From the NCBI RefSeq assembly GCF_037151175.1, contig NZ_JBBCOR010000006.1:186001-250000 (forward strand): a DNA stretch of 64,000 nucleotides, read 5' to 3'. The position numbers were made by a program, and so were the translations under genes. Under the pieces are notes generated by a model. It was given only the letters and a program-made list of their open reading frames with translations. It was not told where the DNA came from and did no database searches. The DNA comes from Asaia sp003994335 (GTDB lineage Bacteria > Pseudomonadota > Alphaproteobacteria > Acetobacterales > Acetobacteraceae). Of this stretch, positions 16,758-25,676 are shown in pieces. Positions within the stretch are counted from its first letter, which is position 1. Each line of letters opens with the position of its first letter.

Positions 16758-17798
16758 ATGGATTTGCGCTGTTCAAAGTCGCGCTGGCCGAAAGCCAGAC
16801 AGGTAACGACCGGCTCGCTCTCGATTGTCGGTCTTGCGCTGGCCAGCGCGGTTGCCGCCCACGCCACACCGAAGCAGGATCCTTACGGCACATGGACGCT
16901 GCAGGGTGAAAACGACGCCGTCTCGACGTTCAAGGGAACATCCGACCAGTATTACACCTCGGGTCTGCGTTTCAACTGGACCTCGGGCACCGATAACCTG
17001 CCCAAGCCTTTTGCAGATGTGAACCGGTTCCTGCTTGGTGACGGCGTACAGCGCGTGAGCCTGGGTGTGCAGCAGCTCATCTATACCCCGCGTGACACGC
17101 AGCTCGCCCAGCCGCTCCAAGGCGATCGCCCCTATTCGAGCCTTCTCCTGGGTACGGTCAATTTCATCAACGACACCGATCTGTCGCGCAGTGTTGCGGG
17201 TATCCAGTTTGGCGTGATGGGTCCTGCCGGTCTGGGTCGTCAGTTGCAGAATGGCTTCCATGGGGCCATCGGCGACACCAAGAACCGTGGCTGGCACACC
17301 CAGCTTCAGAACCAGCCGATCTTCCAGATCCAGGCCGGGCGTATCTGGCGTCTGCCAGTCGTCAATCTTTACGGTATCAGCGCCGATGTGCTGCCTGCTG
17401 TTTCGGGGGCAGCGGGTGATTACCGCACCTATGCCGATGCAGCGGGCACGTTCCGTATCGGTCAGGGTCTCGACAGCGACTTCGGCAATGCGACCATCGG
17501 GCCGGGGCTCGACGGCACGGATGCGTTCGTCGCGACCCGTCCCGTTGCCTGGTATCTGTATGGGGGCGTCGAAGGTCAGGCGGTGGCCTATGACTCGACT
17601 CTTCAGGGCAATACACTGCGTTCGAACTCACCCCATGTCAGCAAGACCTGGGATGTTGGCATGATTCACGCCGGTCTCGCGGTTATGTGGCACGGCGTGC
17701 GCCTCTCTTATAGCCAGAACTGGCAGACGGCGCAGTTCAAGACTGCCAAAGCGGGCCTGTTCAACTATGGATCGCTCAAGCTCTCGGTCAAGTTCTGA
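16758..17798 (+). CDS. LpxR-like outer-membrane lipid A deacylase (DUF2219)
   Basis: Resembles LpxR, an outer-membrane beta-barrel that removes the 3'-acyloxyacyl chains of lipid A. The product is 346 aa with a signal peptide (hydrophobic IVGLALASAVAAHA, cleavage near residue 36). It then carries family hallmarks: the N-terminal ENDAV with SDQYYTSGLRF, GVQQLIYTPRD, and DRPYSSLLLG. The C-terminus SLKLSVKF ends in an aromatic residue, as expected for barrel insertion. Asn and Asp residues of the catalytic strand appear present, but activity cannot be inferred from family membership alone. It is a single-gene unit with its own terminator. Confidence 0.8.
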   Translation: MDLRCSKSRWPKARQVTTGSLSIVGLALASAVAAHATPKQDPYGTWTLQGENDAVSTFKGTSDQYYTSGLRFNWTSGTDNLPKPFADVNRFLLGDGVQRVSLGVQQLIYTPRDTQLAQPLQGDRPYSSLLLGTVNFINDTDLSRSVAGIQFGVMGPAGLGRQLQNGFHGAIGDTKNRGWHTQLQNQPIFQIQAGRIWRLPVVNLYGISADVLPAVSGAAGDYRTYADAAGTFRIGQGLDSDFGNATIGPGLDGTDAFVATRPVAWYLYGGVEGQAVAYDSTLQGNTLRSNSPHVSKTWDVGMIHAGLAVMWHGVRLSYSQNWQTAQFKTAKAGLFNYGSLKLSVKF

Positions 17799-17830
17799 GA
17801 GCTGCGGCTGGGCTGGTTTGGCCATCCTGA

Positions 17831-17868
17831 AAAAGAGGCCCGGTTGCCATCGGGCGACCGGGCCTTTT
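17831..17868 (+). terminator. Terminator of the lpxR-like gene
   Basis: A 9-bp stem AGGCCCGGT / ACCGGGCCT with a 12-nt loop, preceded by AAAA and followed by TTT, could serve both strands. It lies 32 bp past the stop of the LpxR-like gene and upstream of the convergent GGDEF/EAL gene end. Confidence 0.8.
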
Positions 17869-17932
17869 CTGTTCGATCTCCTGGGCAGGTCGGGCCGCGG
17901 CTCAGGAAGCGCGTCCGGTCGGGGGCCTCGGT

Positions 17933-19534
17933 TCAGAGATAGTCGGGCGTCGGAATGCCCAGCAGATAGCCCTGCACCTCTTCGCAGCCGTAGGAGTCGA
18001 GGAAAGCCATCTGGCGCTCGGTCTCGACCCCTTTCGCGCAGCACGAGATTCCGAGTCGGCGCGCCATCTGAATGGCCTGTCCCATGACCTCGTTCACGCG
18101 ACGATCGTCATTGAGCCGAAGCATGAAGGAACGATCGAACTTGATCTGGTCGACCGGGAAATTGGCCAGGCGTTCGAGTGAGGAATAACCCGCGCCAAAA
18201 TCATCAAGGGCCACGTGCACGCCAAGGGCGCGGAGGCGGGACAATTCCTGATAGGCGATATCGCGCGGGCCGAAAGCTCTCTTTTCAGAAAGTTCGATCT
18301 GCAGGCGTTCCGCAGAGAGCCCCGTCTCCCGCAGCACGCTCTCGACCATGGCGGAAAGTTGCCGCTTCGCGAGCCAGGTGGGCGAGATGTTCACGCACAC
18401 CCTCAAAGGGTGGCTCCACCCCGCGGCAGCTTCGCAAGCGTGTTTGAGACTCCAGTGATCGAGTTTTTCGATCAGACCGCCGTTTTCCGCGCATTGGATG
18501 AACACATCGGGCGGCACATGCCCGGAACCCGGTCGTTCCCAGCGCAGAAGGGCTTCAAGCGCCACCACTGTTTGCGAGCCCGGCGCGATGATCGGCATCC
18601 AGTTCAGGGAGAGTTCGTGACGCGCCACAGCGCCTGCCAGGTCGCGCTCGAGATCAGAGGTGCCGATCAGGGTGGCGATGCTGAGCGAGGTTGCGCGCCG
18701 CTCATGCGCCCCGCCATGACGCCGGACCTCGGCCATTGCGGCGTCAGCTGCCTGGAGCATGGAGGCCGAGTTCGTACCGTCCTCAGGATAGAGCGCCCAG
18801 CCGATCGAGAACGACGCCTGGATTTCACTCCCATTGATCCGGATGGCGGGTGAAAGTGTCTGCCTGACCATATCCACAAGGCTTCTGGACATGACCATCG
18901 AGGTACCGGGCGGCGACACGACGAGGATGCTGCCACCGCCTGCATAGCTGAGGAAGGCATGAGCAGGCAGGATCGTCTGGACGCGCCGGATTGCCTCGTC
19001 AATCACGAGATTTGAGGTTTCCCATCCGAAGCGGAGGTTTAGAGCGTTGAGGTGATCGAGATCAATTTCGATCACCGAAAAGCTGGCCTTGCGTGTGTCG
19101 TCCGCCGTATTGTCGATCAGGCGATGGATATGTGCGCCGCAAAGCCCGCGATCGGGGAGGTCGGGACGTCGTGTCTGGAGGGTCTGGTTCCCGAGGATCG
19201 TCCGGGCACACACCGCGAGATAAGGCGCGAGGTCCCGCAACTCGGCTTCATCCACCGACCCCGGGATCTGCGCGAGGAGGGTGAGGTCCTGTTCGAGAGC
19301 CAGTCCGAGCTGAAAACCTTCCCCGTTCCTGTTGAGGTAAAGCCCGTCGGGCGCTTCGCACACCGATTTGACGCACTCGACCGTAATCTTGGTTTCAACC
19401 ATACCCTCGCTAGCGATCTCGATCAGTTCGTCCCGGGGATCGAAACCGCAGATACAGATCGAGGAGGCGCTGAGCAGCCTGCGCGCGATTTCGAGTATCG
19501 CGGTATGAGGCTGAAGCTGGGTGATGGATGACAT
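17933..19534 (-). CDS. GGDEF/EAL domain protein with degenerate catalytic motifs
   Basis: A cytoplasmic c-di-GMP-type protein of about 533 aa with no membrane segments. An N-terminal region of about 150 residues may be GAF-like. A GGDEF domain follows, but its signature reads GGGSI (about residues 196-200), so cyclase activity is unlikely. The C-terminal EAL domain keeps EALLRW, NISPTWL, ELSEK, DDFGAGYSS, IKFDRSF and VQGYLLG. However, AEGVE is AKGVE (codon 18032-18034), which replaces the proposed general base. The ATG at 19534 has GAGG 5 nt upstream and is chosen over 19600. It may be a c-di-GMP receptor rather than an enzyme. Confidence 0.85.
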   Translation of the reverse strand: MSSITQLQPHTAILEIARRLLSASSICICGFDPRDELIEIASEGMVETKITVECVKSVCEAPDGLYLNRNGEGFQLGLALEQDLTLLAQIPGSVDEAELRDLAPYLAVCARTILGNQTLQTRRPDLPDRGLCGAHIHRLIDNTADDTRKASFSVIEIDLDHLNALNLRFGWETSNLVIDEAIRRVQTILPAHAFLSYAGGGSILVVSPPGTSMVMSRSLVDMVRQTLSPAIRINGSEIQASFSIGWALYPEDGTNSASMLQAADAAMAEVRRHGGAHERRATSLSIATLIGTSDLERDLAGAVARHELSLNWMPIIAPGSQTVVALEALLRWERPGSGHVPPDVFIQCAENGGLIEKLDHWSLKHACEAAAGWSHPLRVCVNISPTWLAKRQLSAMVESVLRETGLSAERLQIELSEKRAFGPRDIAYQELSRLRALGVHVALDDFGAGYSSLERLANFPVDQIKFDRSFMLRLNDDRRVNEVMGQAIQMARRLGISCCAKGVETERQMAFLDSYGCEEVQGYLLGIPTPDYL

Positions 19535-19677
19535 GTCGCCTCTCTTCGATCGGGGAAATCCGCTTATGAAAGGTAACGCAGGTTTGGGCAAGCACAACAC
19601 CGCGTCGGATCATGACATCATTTCGAGTATTATTGCAAAAGATTAAATAAGCAATTTCCTGAACATCAAGTCAAATC

Positions 19678-21792
19678 CTATCCAGCCCGGTTGACGCGGG
19701 TCGTGTCATCACGGTCGAACAGCTTGAGTAATGTTCGTAAACTGGTCTTGTTCTGGGCGAGTATATGGGAATTTGAAATTAAGTCGCCCATATCGTGGTG
19801 CGCTTCTTGCAGAATGGCTTCGGCATCGACATTTTCAGTTAGGCGAAACATCGGCAGGCCCGATTGTCGATTTCCCGTGAGGTCGCCGCCTCCTCGCAAC
19901 CTGAAGTCCCGATCAGCGATCAGAAATCCGTCTTCTGTTTCCCTCAGCAGGGAAAGGCGCTCCTTGCCAGTCGCGCCTGTGGCGTCGTCGTAGATCAGAA
20001 GGCAGAATGAGGCTGCTGCGCCGCGCCCCACCCGGCCGCGCAACTGATGCAGCTGGGCGAGACCGAAGCGTTCGGCATGCTCGATCACCATGACCGAGGC
20101 ATTCGGAATATCCACCCCCACTTCGATGACGGTCGTTGCCACGAGAAGGCGCGTCTCACCCAGTCTGAAGCGGTCGAGTTCGGCCTGTCGCTGCGCGATT
20201 TCCTGACGCCCATGCGCCAGTCCGACGGGAACGGTCAGACGTTGTGACAGATCGGCCCAGCGCGCTTCCGCCGCAGCGACATCGAGTACCTCGCTTTCTT
20301 CCACCAAGGGGCAGACCCAGAACACCTGCGCCCCTCGTGCAAGAATGCGCGTGATCCCTCCCATTACCTCGTCCAGCGTCGAAAGCGGATGCAGCGAGGT
20401 CTGGATAGGTTTGCGGCCGGGCGGTTTCTCATTCAGGCGGCTGACGCTCAGATCGCCCCATTGTGTGAGCAGCAGCGTGCGCGGGATAGGGGTGGCGGTC
20501 ATGACCAGAATATCGGTCTGGGCACCCTTGCTACCCAGGAGAGAGCGCTGCTGAACGCCAAAGCGATGCTGTTCGTCGATCACGGCGAGTGCGAGGTCAT
20601 GAAAGACGACTTTTTCCTGAAACAGCGCATGGGTGCCTACAATGAGCCGCGCGGTACCATCAGCAATGGCGTCAAGTGCCAGGCGGCGCGCCTTGCCCTT
20701 GACGCTGCCTGAGAGATACACACAGGTGACGCCCGAAAGGCGGGACAGGGTTTGAAAATGCTGGCTTGCCAGAATTTCGGTGGGCGCCATGAGCGCGGCC
20801 TGAGCCCCCGCTTCCACAGCACGCAACATGGCGAGCAAGGCCACGAGCGTCTTTCCTGCGCCGACGTCTCCCTGCAACAGACGCATCATGGGCACGGGCG
20901 CTTCCATATCCGCGTCGATCTCGCCGATCGCCCTTTTCTGGGCGCCGGTCGGCTCATGGCCGAACCGCACTAGCGCAGCCGCTCTCAGGGAATTATCGCC
21001 TCTCAGGCTGCGTCCTTGCTGGGCGCGTGCCTCCTGACGGGCAAGCGCCAGAGAAAGCTGGTCGGCAAGACACTCATCATAGGCGAGACGCTCCCGAGCC
21101 ATGAGCACGAGACGGGACCAGTCTCTGGCTGTGCCGGCAGGGTCATGCGCGATCGGGGGGCGGTGCAGGATCTCGAGCGCTGCGGCGAACCCCGGCCAGT
21201 CGTGGCGCGCAAGCCGATCGGGCGGGATCCATTCTGCCAGAGGCGGCAGCAGGTCGAGCGCCCTATGCATGGCGCGGCGCATGATGGAGGGGAAGAGCCC
21301 CGCCGTCAGGGGCCAGACCGGATCGATTGCCGGAATGGTGTCGCGGCGCGCCCAACCCACCATGTAATCCGGATGGGGCATGGTAAGGCTCAGGCCGTAG
21401 CGTTCCAGCTTCCCCGAAACCGCGAGTTCATCTCCTGCCCCGACCGAGCGGATAAAGGCCTGATGAAAGAACAGGATCTCGACATCGTCGCTGTCATCCG
21501 TCGCGCGTATCCGGAAGGGCTGCCGGGGGCGGGACGGCGCTGCGATATCGAGCACGCGCAGCCGTGCTGTGAGGGTCGCGCCGGGCATAAGCCGCGTTCG
21601 GGCCTCGGCCAGTGTCATGAAGCTGCGTCTGTCGGTGTAACTGCTCGGCAGGGTGAACAGGAGATCCATCACGCGCGGGCCGCAGGCAACCTTGCGCAGG
21701 AGATCGGCGTAACGGGGGCCGATGCCGGACAGAGTGCCGAGCGGCGCGAGCAGGGGTGAAATCCGGTCGATTTCTGGGGACATGGCCTTCAT
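19678..21792 (-). CDS. recG: ATP-dependent DNA helicase RecG
   Basis: Remodels stalled replication forks and Holliday junctions. The 704-aa protein has an N-terminal wedge domain with OB fold, then superfamily 2 helicase motifs: Walker A LLQGDVGAGKT (about 307-317), the DEQH box IDEQHRFG (about 404-411), TATPIPRT, and the C-terminal TRG-type QLRGRVGRG. It is divergent from mfd, and the 118 bp between their start codons contain both promoters. In many alphaproteobacteria a short sdhE gene lies between recG and mfd; none fits here. Confidence 0.95.
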   Translation of the reverse strand: MKAMSPEIDRISPLLAPLGTLSGIGPRYADLLRKVACGPRVMDLLFTLPSSYTDRRSFMTLAEARTRLMPGATLTARLRVLDIAAPSRPRQPFRIRATDDSDDVEILFFHQAFIRSVGAGDELAVSGKLERYGLSLTMPHPDYMVGWARRDTIPAIDPVWPLTAGLFPSIMRRAMHRALDLLPPLAEWIPPDRLARHDWPGFAAALEILHRPPIAHDPAGTARDWSRLVLMARERLAYDECLADQLSLALARQEARAQQGRSLRGDNSLRAAALVRFGHEPTGAQKRAIGEIDADMEAPVPMMRLLQGDVGAGKTLVALLAMLRAVEAGAQAALMAPTEILASQHFQTLSRLSGVTCVYLSGSVKGKARRLALDAIADGTARLIVGTHALFQEKVVFHDLALAVIDEQHRFGVQQRSLLGSKGAQTDILVMTATPIPRTLLLTQWGDLSVSRLNEKPPGRKPIQTSLHPLSTLDEVMGGITRILARGAQVFWVCPLVEESEVLDVAAAEARWADLSQRLTVPVGLAHGRQEIAQRQAELDRFRLGETRLLVATTVIEVGVDIPNASVMVIEHAERFGLAQLHQLRGRVGRGAAASFCLLIYDDATGATGKERLSLLRETEDGFLIADRDFRLRGGGDLTGNRQSGLPMFRLTENVDAEAILQEAHHDMGDLISNSHILAQNKTSLRTLLKLFDRDDTTRVNRAG

Positions 21793-21910
21793 GGAACATG
21801 GGCTGACAGCGGGAATTTGACAGGCTATAGGATAGAACCGTCATGGAACAAAACGAAACCATCGCCTGGCAGCCTGACTGCATCGTGGCGCGCGTGCTTT
21901 GGATTTCTGG

Positions 21911-24900
21911 ATGACCGATACCCCCAGCTGGCCGACCGTTTGGGGCGTGCCGGAAGCCTATACCGCTTTTCTGCTGCGCCGCCGTCTGGGTGAGCATGAT
22001 GGCCCTCTGATCCATGTGGCGCGCGACGATGCCGCTGTCGCTGCCCTTGCCGACATGCTGGCCTATGTCGAGCCTGACGTGCACGTGTTGCGCTTTCCCG
22101 CCTGGGATTGCCTGCCCTATGACCGCGTATCGCCTAACCCGGCGATCACGGCGGAACGGGCTGCGACTCTGACACGGCTGCTCGAGCCTGCGGGCAAGAT
22201 ACGGCGGATCGTGCTCACCACGGTTCATGCGCTCGTCCAGCGCGTCCCGCCGCGCGATGCGTTCCGTAACCAGGCCATCGCGGTCAAGAAGGGCGAGAGC
22301 CTGGATCAGGCGATGCTGATCGAGCTTCTGGTCGCGAGCGGCTATACCCGTACCGATACGGTGATGGAGGCAGGGGAATTTGCCACGCGTGGCGGGATTT
22401 TCGATCTGTTCCCCGCGGGAGAGAGCGAGCCGATCCGCCTCGATCTGTTTGGCGATGAGGTGGATAATATCCGTCGCTTCGATGTGTCGAGCCAGCGCTC
22501 TACCGAGACGCTCGCAGCCTTCAAGCTGCGCCCGGTTTCGGAATATGCGCTCAGCCCCGATGCCATCAGTCGCTTTCGGTCCGCATGGCGGGACCTGTTC
22601 GGGCCGTCTTCGGCGTCGGATGTGCTCTACGAGAATGTCTCGGAGGGGCGTCGTTTCCCGGGGCTCGAACACTATATCCCGCTTTTTCACGAGCACATGG
22701 ACACGCTGGTCGATTATCTGCCTGATGCGTCGATCAGCATGGACCATCAGGTGCCCGATATCCTTGCGGCGAGGCTGGAGATGGTCGCGGACCATTTCGA
22801 GGCGCGCAAGGCGCCTGCCCGTGAGGGAGAAGCCATCTACCGTCCTCTGCCGTCACATCTGCTGTATCTCAACCGCACGGGCTGGGAAGCCATGCTGGCG
22901 CGCGTACCCTGTCTCGCGCTCAACCCCTTCGCCAAGCCGGACATGGCCGAAGGGATCGATGCCGGTGGACGTCCCGGGCCAATCTTCGTGCGCGGCAAGG
23001 ATGGCACGCGCGAGGGCGCATTCGAGGCGCTTCGTACCCAGCTCGAGGGATGGGAGAAGGCCGGACGGCGCTGCTACGTCACGGCCTGGACCAAAGGCTC
23101 GCGCGAGCGCATCGCATCGCTGCTCAAGGAGCACAAATTCACTACCGAATCCCATGATAGCTGGGCGAGTGCGGCCGGCATCGCGCCGGGCACGATCGGG
23201 CTTGTCCTGCTCGGGCTCGAACGTGGCTTCGTGGCCGAACGCATGGCCTTCATTTCCGAGCAGGACCTGCTGGGTGAGCGTATAGCCCGGCCGCCGCGCC
23301 GCAAGCGAAGGGCTGAACAGTTCATCACCGAGGCCTCGGAGATTGCCGAGGGGGATCTCGTCGTTCATGCCGATTACGGAATCGGACGGTACGAGGGGCT
23401 CGAGACGGTCAGCGATGGCGTCGCGCCCCATGACTGCCTGAGGCTGCTTTATGACGGGGCGCAGAAGCTCTTCCTGCCCGTCGAGAACATCGAATTGCTG
23501 AGCCGCTTTGGCTCCGAACAGGGCGGAGTCGCGCTGGACAAGCTGGGCGGTCAGGCCTGGCAGGCCCGCAAGGCCAAGATGAAGGAGCGTATCCGCGACA
23601 TGGCGGGCGAGCTGATCCGCACGGCTGCGGGTCGCGCCATGAAGGAAGCGCCTTCTCTCATGCCCGCTGAAGGAATGTGGGATGAGTTCTGCGCCCGCTT
23701 CCCCTTTGTGGAAACCGAAGACCAGTCCCGCGCGATTGCCGACGTGCTGGAAGATCTGACCTCCGGCCGTCCCATGGACCGCCTCGTTTGCGGCGATGTA
23801 GGTTTCGGCAAGACCGAGGTGGCGTTGCGTGCGGCTTTTGTTGCTGCGCTTTCGGGCGTGCAGGTGGCCGTCGTGGTTCCCACCACGCTTCTGGCGCGTC
23901 AGCATTTTCGTAGCTTCTCGACCAGGTTCGAGGGCTTTCCTGTGCGCATCGCGCAGCTTTCACGCCTCGTGACGGCGAAGGAGGCCGCTGAGACGCGTCG
24001 TGCCCTGGAGGAGGGCCAGGTTGATATCGTGGTTGGAACCCACGCTTTGATCGCCAAATCGATCAATTTCGCGAATCTGGGTTTGCTGATCATCGATGAG
24101 GAGCAGCATTTCGGTGTGGCGCACAAGGAGCGCCTCAAGACCATGCGCGAGGATGTGCATGTGCTCACGCTCTCGGCCACGCCGCTGCCGCGAACCTTGC
24201 AACTCTCGCTGACCGGCGTGCGCGAAATGAGTCTGATCGCCACGCCGCCGACCGACAGGCTCGCGGTACGGACCTTCATCACGCCTTTTGACAGTGTGAT
24301 GATTCGTGAAGCCATCCAGCGTGAGCGGTTCCGCGGCGGTCAGGTCTTCTGCGTCGTCCCGCGCATCGAGGATATGGACCGCATGGCGGATCGTCTGCGC
24401 GATATCGTGCCCGATGCGAAGACCGTCCAGGCACATGGTCGCCTGACCCCGGCTGAGCTCGAGCGCGTCATGACCGAGTTCTCTGACGGGCGTTACGATA
24501 TCCTGCTTTCTACCAATATCGTGGAGAGTGGGCTCGATATGCCCGCGGTGAATACGCTCATCATCCATCGGGCCGACATGTTCGGGCTGGGGCAGCTCTA
24601 CCAGCTTCGCGGGCGCGTTGGTCGCGGCAAGCAGCGTGGTTACGCCTACCTGACCTGGCCGCAGAGCCATCGCCTGTCCCCCGCATCTGAGAAGCGTCTT
24701 GAGATCATGCAGACGCTCGATACGCTTGGTGCGGGATTTACTCTTGCCTCGCACGATCTCGATCTGCGTGGGGCTGGCAATTTGCTGGGTGATGAACAGT
24801 CCGGGCATATCAAGGAGGTCGGGATCGAGCTCTACCAGCAGATGCTCGAAGACGCCGTGACCACGATGCGCCTGCAGAAGGACCAGAAGCGGGCGGAGGA

Positions 24901-25366
24901 CAAGGACTGGACGCCGAACATCATTCTCGGACTGCCAGTGCTCATCCCCGAAGCCTATGTGCGCGATCTTCCCGTCCGTCTGGGTCTCTATCGACGGATT
25001 GCGGGTCTGGAAGGAGAGGCCGAACTAGAGGCCATTCGCGCTGAACTGGTTGATCGTTTCGGTTCTCTGCCGCAGGAGGTCGAAAACCTGCTTGATGTCG
25101 TTGTCATCAAGCGTCTTTGTTCTGCTGCTGGGGTCGATCGCCTCGAAGCGGGTCCCAAGGGCATGGTCATTCAGTTTCGCAACCGCAAATTCCGCAATCC
25201 CATGGGGCTGTTGAAATGGGTGGAACGTCACAAGGATCAGGGCGTCAAGCTGCGCCCCGATCAGAAACTGGCGGTCGTGCGTGAAATGACGAACGCCCAG
25301 AGAATCACGATGGCCCGCAAGGTCATGGGGGCGCTCAAAAAATTGGCGGAGAAGGCGGATAGCTAG
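21911..25366 (+). CDS. mfd: Transcription-repair coupling factor Mfd
   Basis: Displaces RNA polymerase stalled at DNA lesions and recruits UvrA. The 1151-aa product has the UvrB-like N-terminal modules, the RNAP-interacting domain (about 480-560), and a RecG-like motor. Motor motifs are Walker A CGDVGFGKTEV (about 627-637), DEEQHFG (about 728-734), SATPLPRT and YQLRGRVGRG. The TRCF C-terminal domain starts near residue 1000. ATG 21911 is the most family-like start; an in-frame TTG at 21899 adds four residues. A tiny frame of 23 codons (21843-21914) overlaps the start by ATGA and could be a leader, but has no other support. Confidence 0.95.
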   Translation: MTDTPSWPTVWGVPEAYTAFLLRRRLGEHDGPLIHVARDDAAVAALADMLAYVEPDVHVLRFPAWDCLPYDRVSPNPAITAERAATLTRLLEPAGKIRRIVLTTVHALVQRVPPRDAFRNQAIAVKKGESLDQAMLIELLVASGYTRTDTVMEAGEFATRGGIFDLFPAGESEPIRLDLFGDEVDNIRRFDVSSQRSTETLAAFKLRPVSEYALSPDAISRFRSAWRDLFGPSSASDVLYENVSEGRRFPGLEHYIPLFHEHMDTLVDYLPDASISMDHQVPDILAARLEMVADHFEARKAPAREGEAIYRPLPSHLLYLNRTGWEAMLARVPCLALNPFAKPDMAEGIDAGGRPGPIFVRGKDGTREGAFEALRTQLEGWEKAGRRCYVTAWTKGSRERIASLLKEHKFTTESHDSWASAAGIAPGTIGLVLLGLERGFVAERMAFISEQDLLGERIARPPRRKRRAEQFITEASEIAEGDLVVHADYGIGRYEGLETVSDGVAPHDCLRLLYDGAQKLFLPVENIELLSRFGSEQGGVALDKLGGQAWQARKAKMKERIRDMAGELIRTAAGRAMKEAPSLMPAEGMWDEFCARFPFVETEDQSRAIADVLEDLTSGRPMDRLVCGDVGFGKTEVALRAAFVAALSGVQVAVVVPTTLLARQHFRSFSTRFEGFPVRIAQLSRLVTAKEAAETRRALEEGQVDIVVGTHALIAKSINFANLGLLIIDEEQHFGVAHKERLKTMREDVHVLTLSATPLPRTLQLSLTGVREMSLIATPPTDRLAVRTFITPFDSVMIREAIQRERFRGGQVFCVVPRIEDMDRMADRLRDIVPDAKTVQAHGRLTPAELERVMTEFSDGRYDILLSTNIVESGLDMPAVNTLIIHRADMFGLGQLYQLRGRVGRGKQRGYAYLTWPQSHRLSPASEKRLEIMQTLDTLGAGFTLASHDLDLRGAGNLLGDEQSGHIKEVGIELYQQMLEDAVTTMRLQKDQKRAEDKDWTPNIILGLPVLIPEAYVRDLPVRLGLYRRIAGLEGEAELEAIRAELVDRFGSLPQEVENLLDVVVIKRLCSAAGVDRLEAGPKGMVIQFRNRKFRNPMGLLKWVERHKDQGVKLRPDQKLAVVREMTNAQRITMARKVMGALKKLAEKADS

Positions 25367-25455
25367 AGCGCGGAGCGCTGTCCTGTCCCCTTAAAAGGGG
25401 CGGCCCTTCTCAAGGGAGCATGAGGCGTCTCTCGTTGAACAAGTTGCGTACACCA

Positions 25456-25605
25456 TTAAAGGCGATCCAGAAATGCCTTGCGGTAGTCTTTGAGATGGGC
25501 CTCCTTTTCAACCGTATTGGCCGGCGTCATCAGAGGGCGACCTTCCTTTGGTGAGAAAGGGGCAATGCCCCATCTGCGTAGCCTCTCACGATCTGCTACC
25601 CCGCC
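25456..25605 (-). pseudogene. Remnant of a coding region (C-terminal fragment, about 49 codons)
   Basis: On the minus strand a frame from the in-frame TGA at 25606 to the TAA at 25456 reads like real protein: GGVADRERLRRWGIAPF, then SPKEGRPLMTPANTVEKEAH, then a charged amphipathic end KDYRKAFLDRL. Composition is balanced (Lys/Glu/Asp/Phe/Tyr), unlike shadow frames in this GC-rich DNA. No plausible start codon or ribosome-binding site lies at its head, and upstream it is blocked. I interpret it as the tail of a decayed gene, and I do not recognise the family. It could also be chance. Confidence 0.35.
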
Positions 25606-25644
25606 TCATGTGCAAATTTGGGAAACTTCCTTCGGATTAGTTTG

Positions 25645-25665
25645 TTCGATTCATATCGAATGAAT
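25645..25665. promoter_or_regulatory. Palindromic operator candidate upstream of the SDR gene
   Basis: Two overlapping dyads occupy 21 bp: TTCGAT-n4-ATCGAA (25645-25660) and ATTCAT-n5-ATGAAT (25649-25665). They sit immediately upstream of the SDR ribosome-binding site GGAGG (25666-25670). The position fits a repressor site blocking initiation. No regulator gene is adjacent. Confidence 0.5.
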
Positions 25666-25676
25666 GGAGGCGGATG

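Noticed and set aside
16501..16806. 101-codon frame crossing the start of the LpxR-like gene
   Set aside because: Lies in the divergent promoter region and overlaps the real gene out of frame; no supporting signal.
21843..21914. 23-codon frame overlapping the mfd start by ATGA
   Set aside because: Too short and unlike SdhE; no ribosome-binding site with good spacing. Kept only as a remark on mfd.
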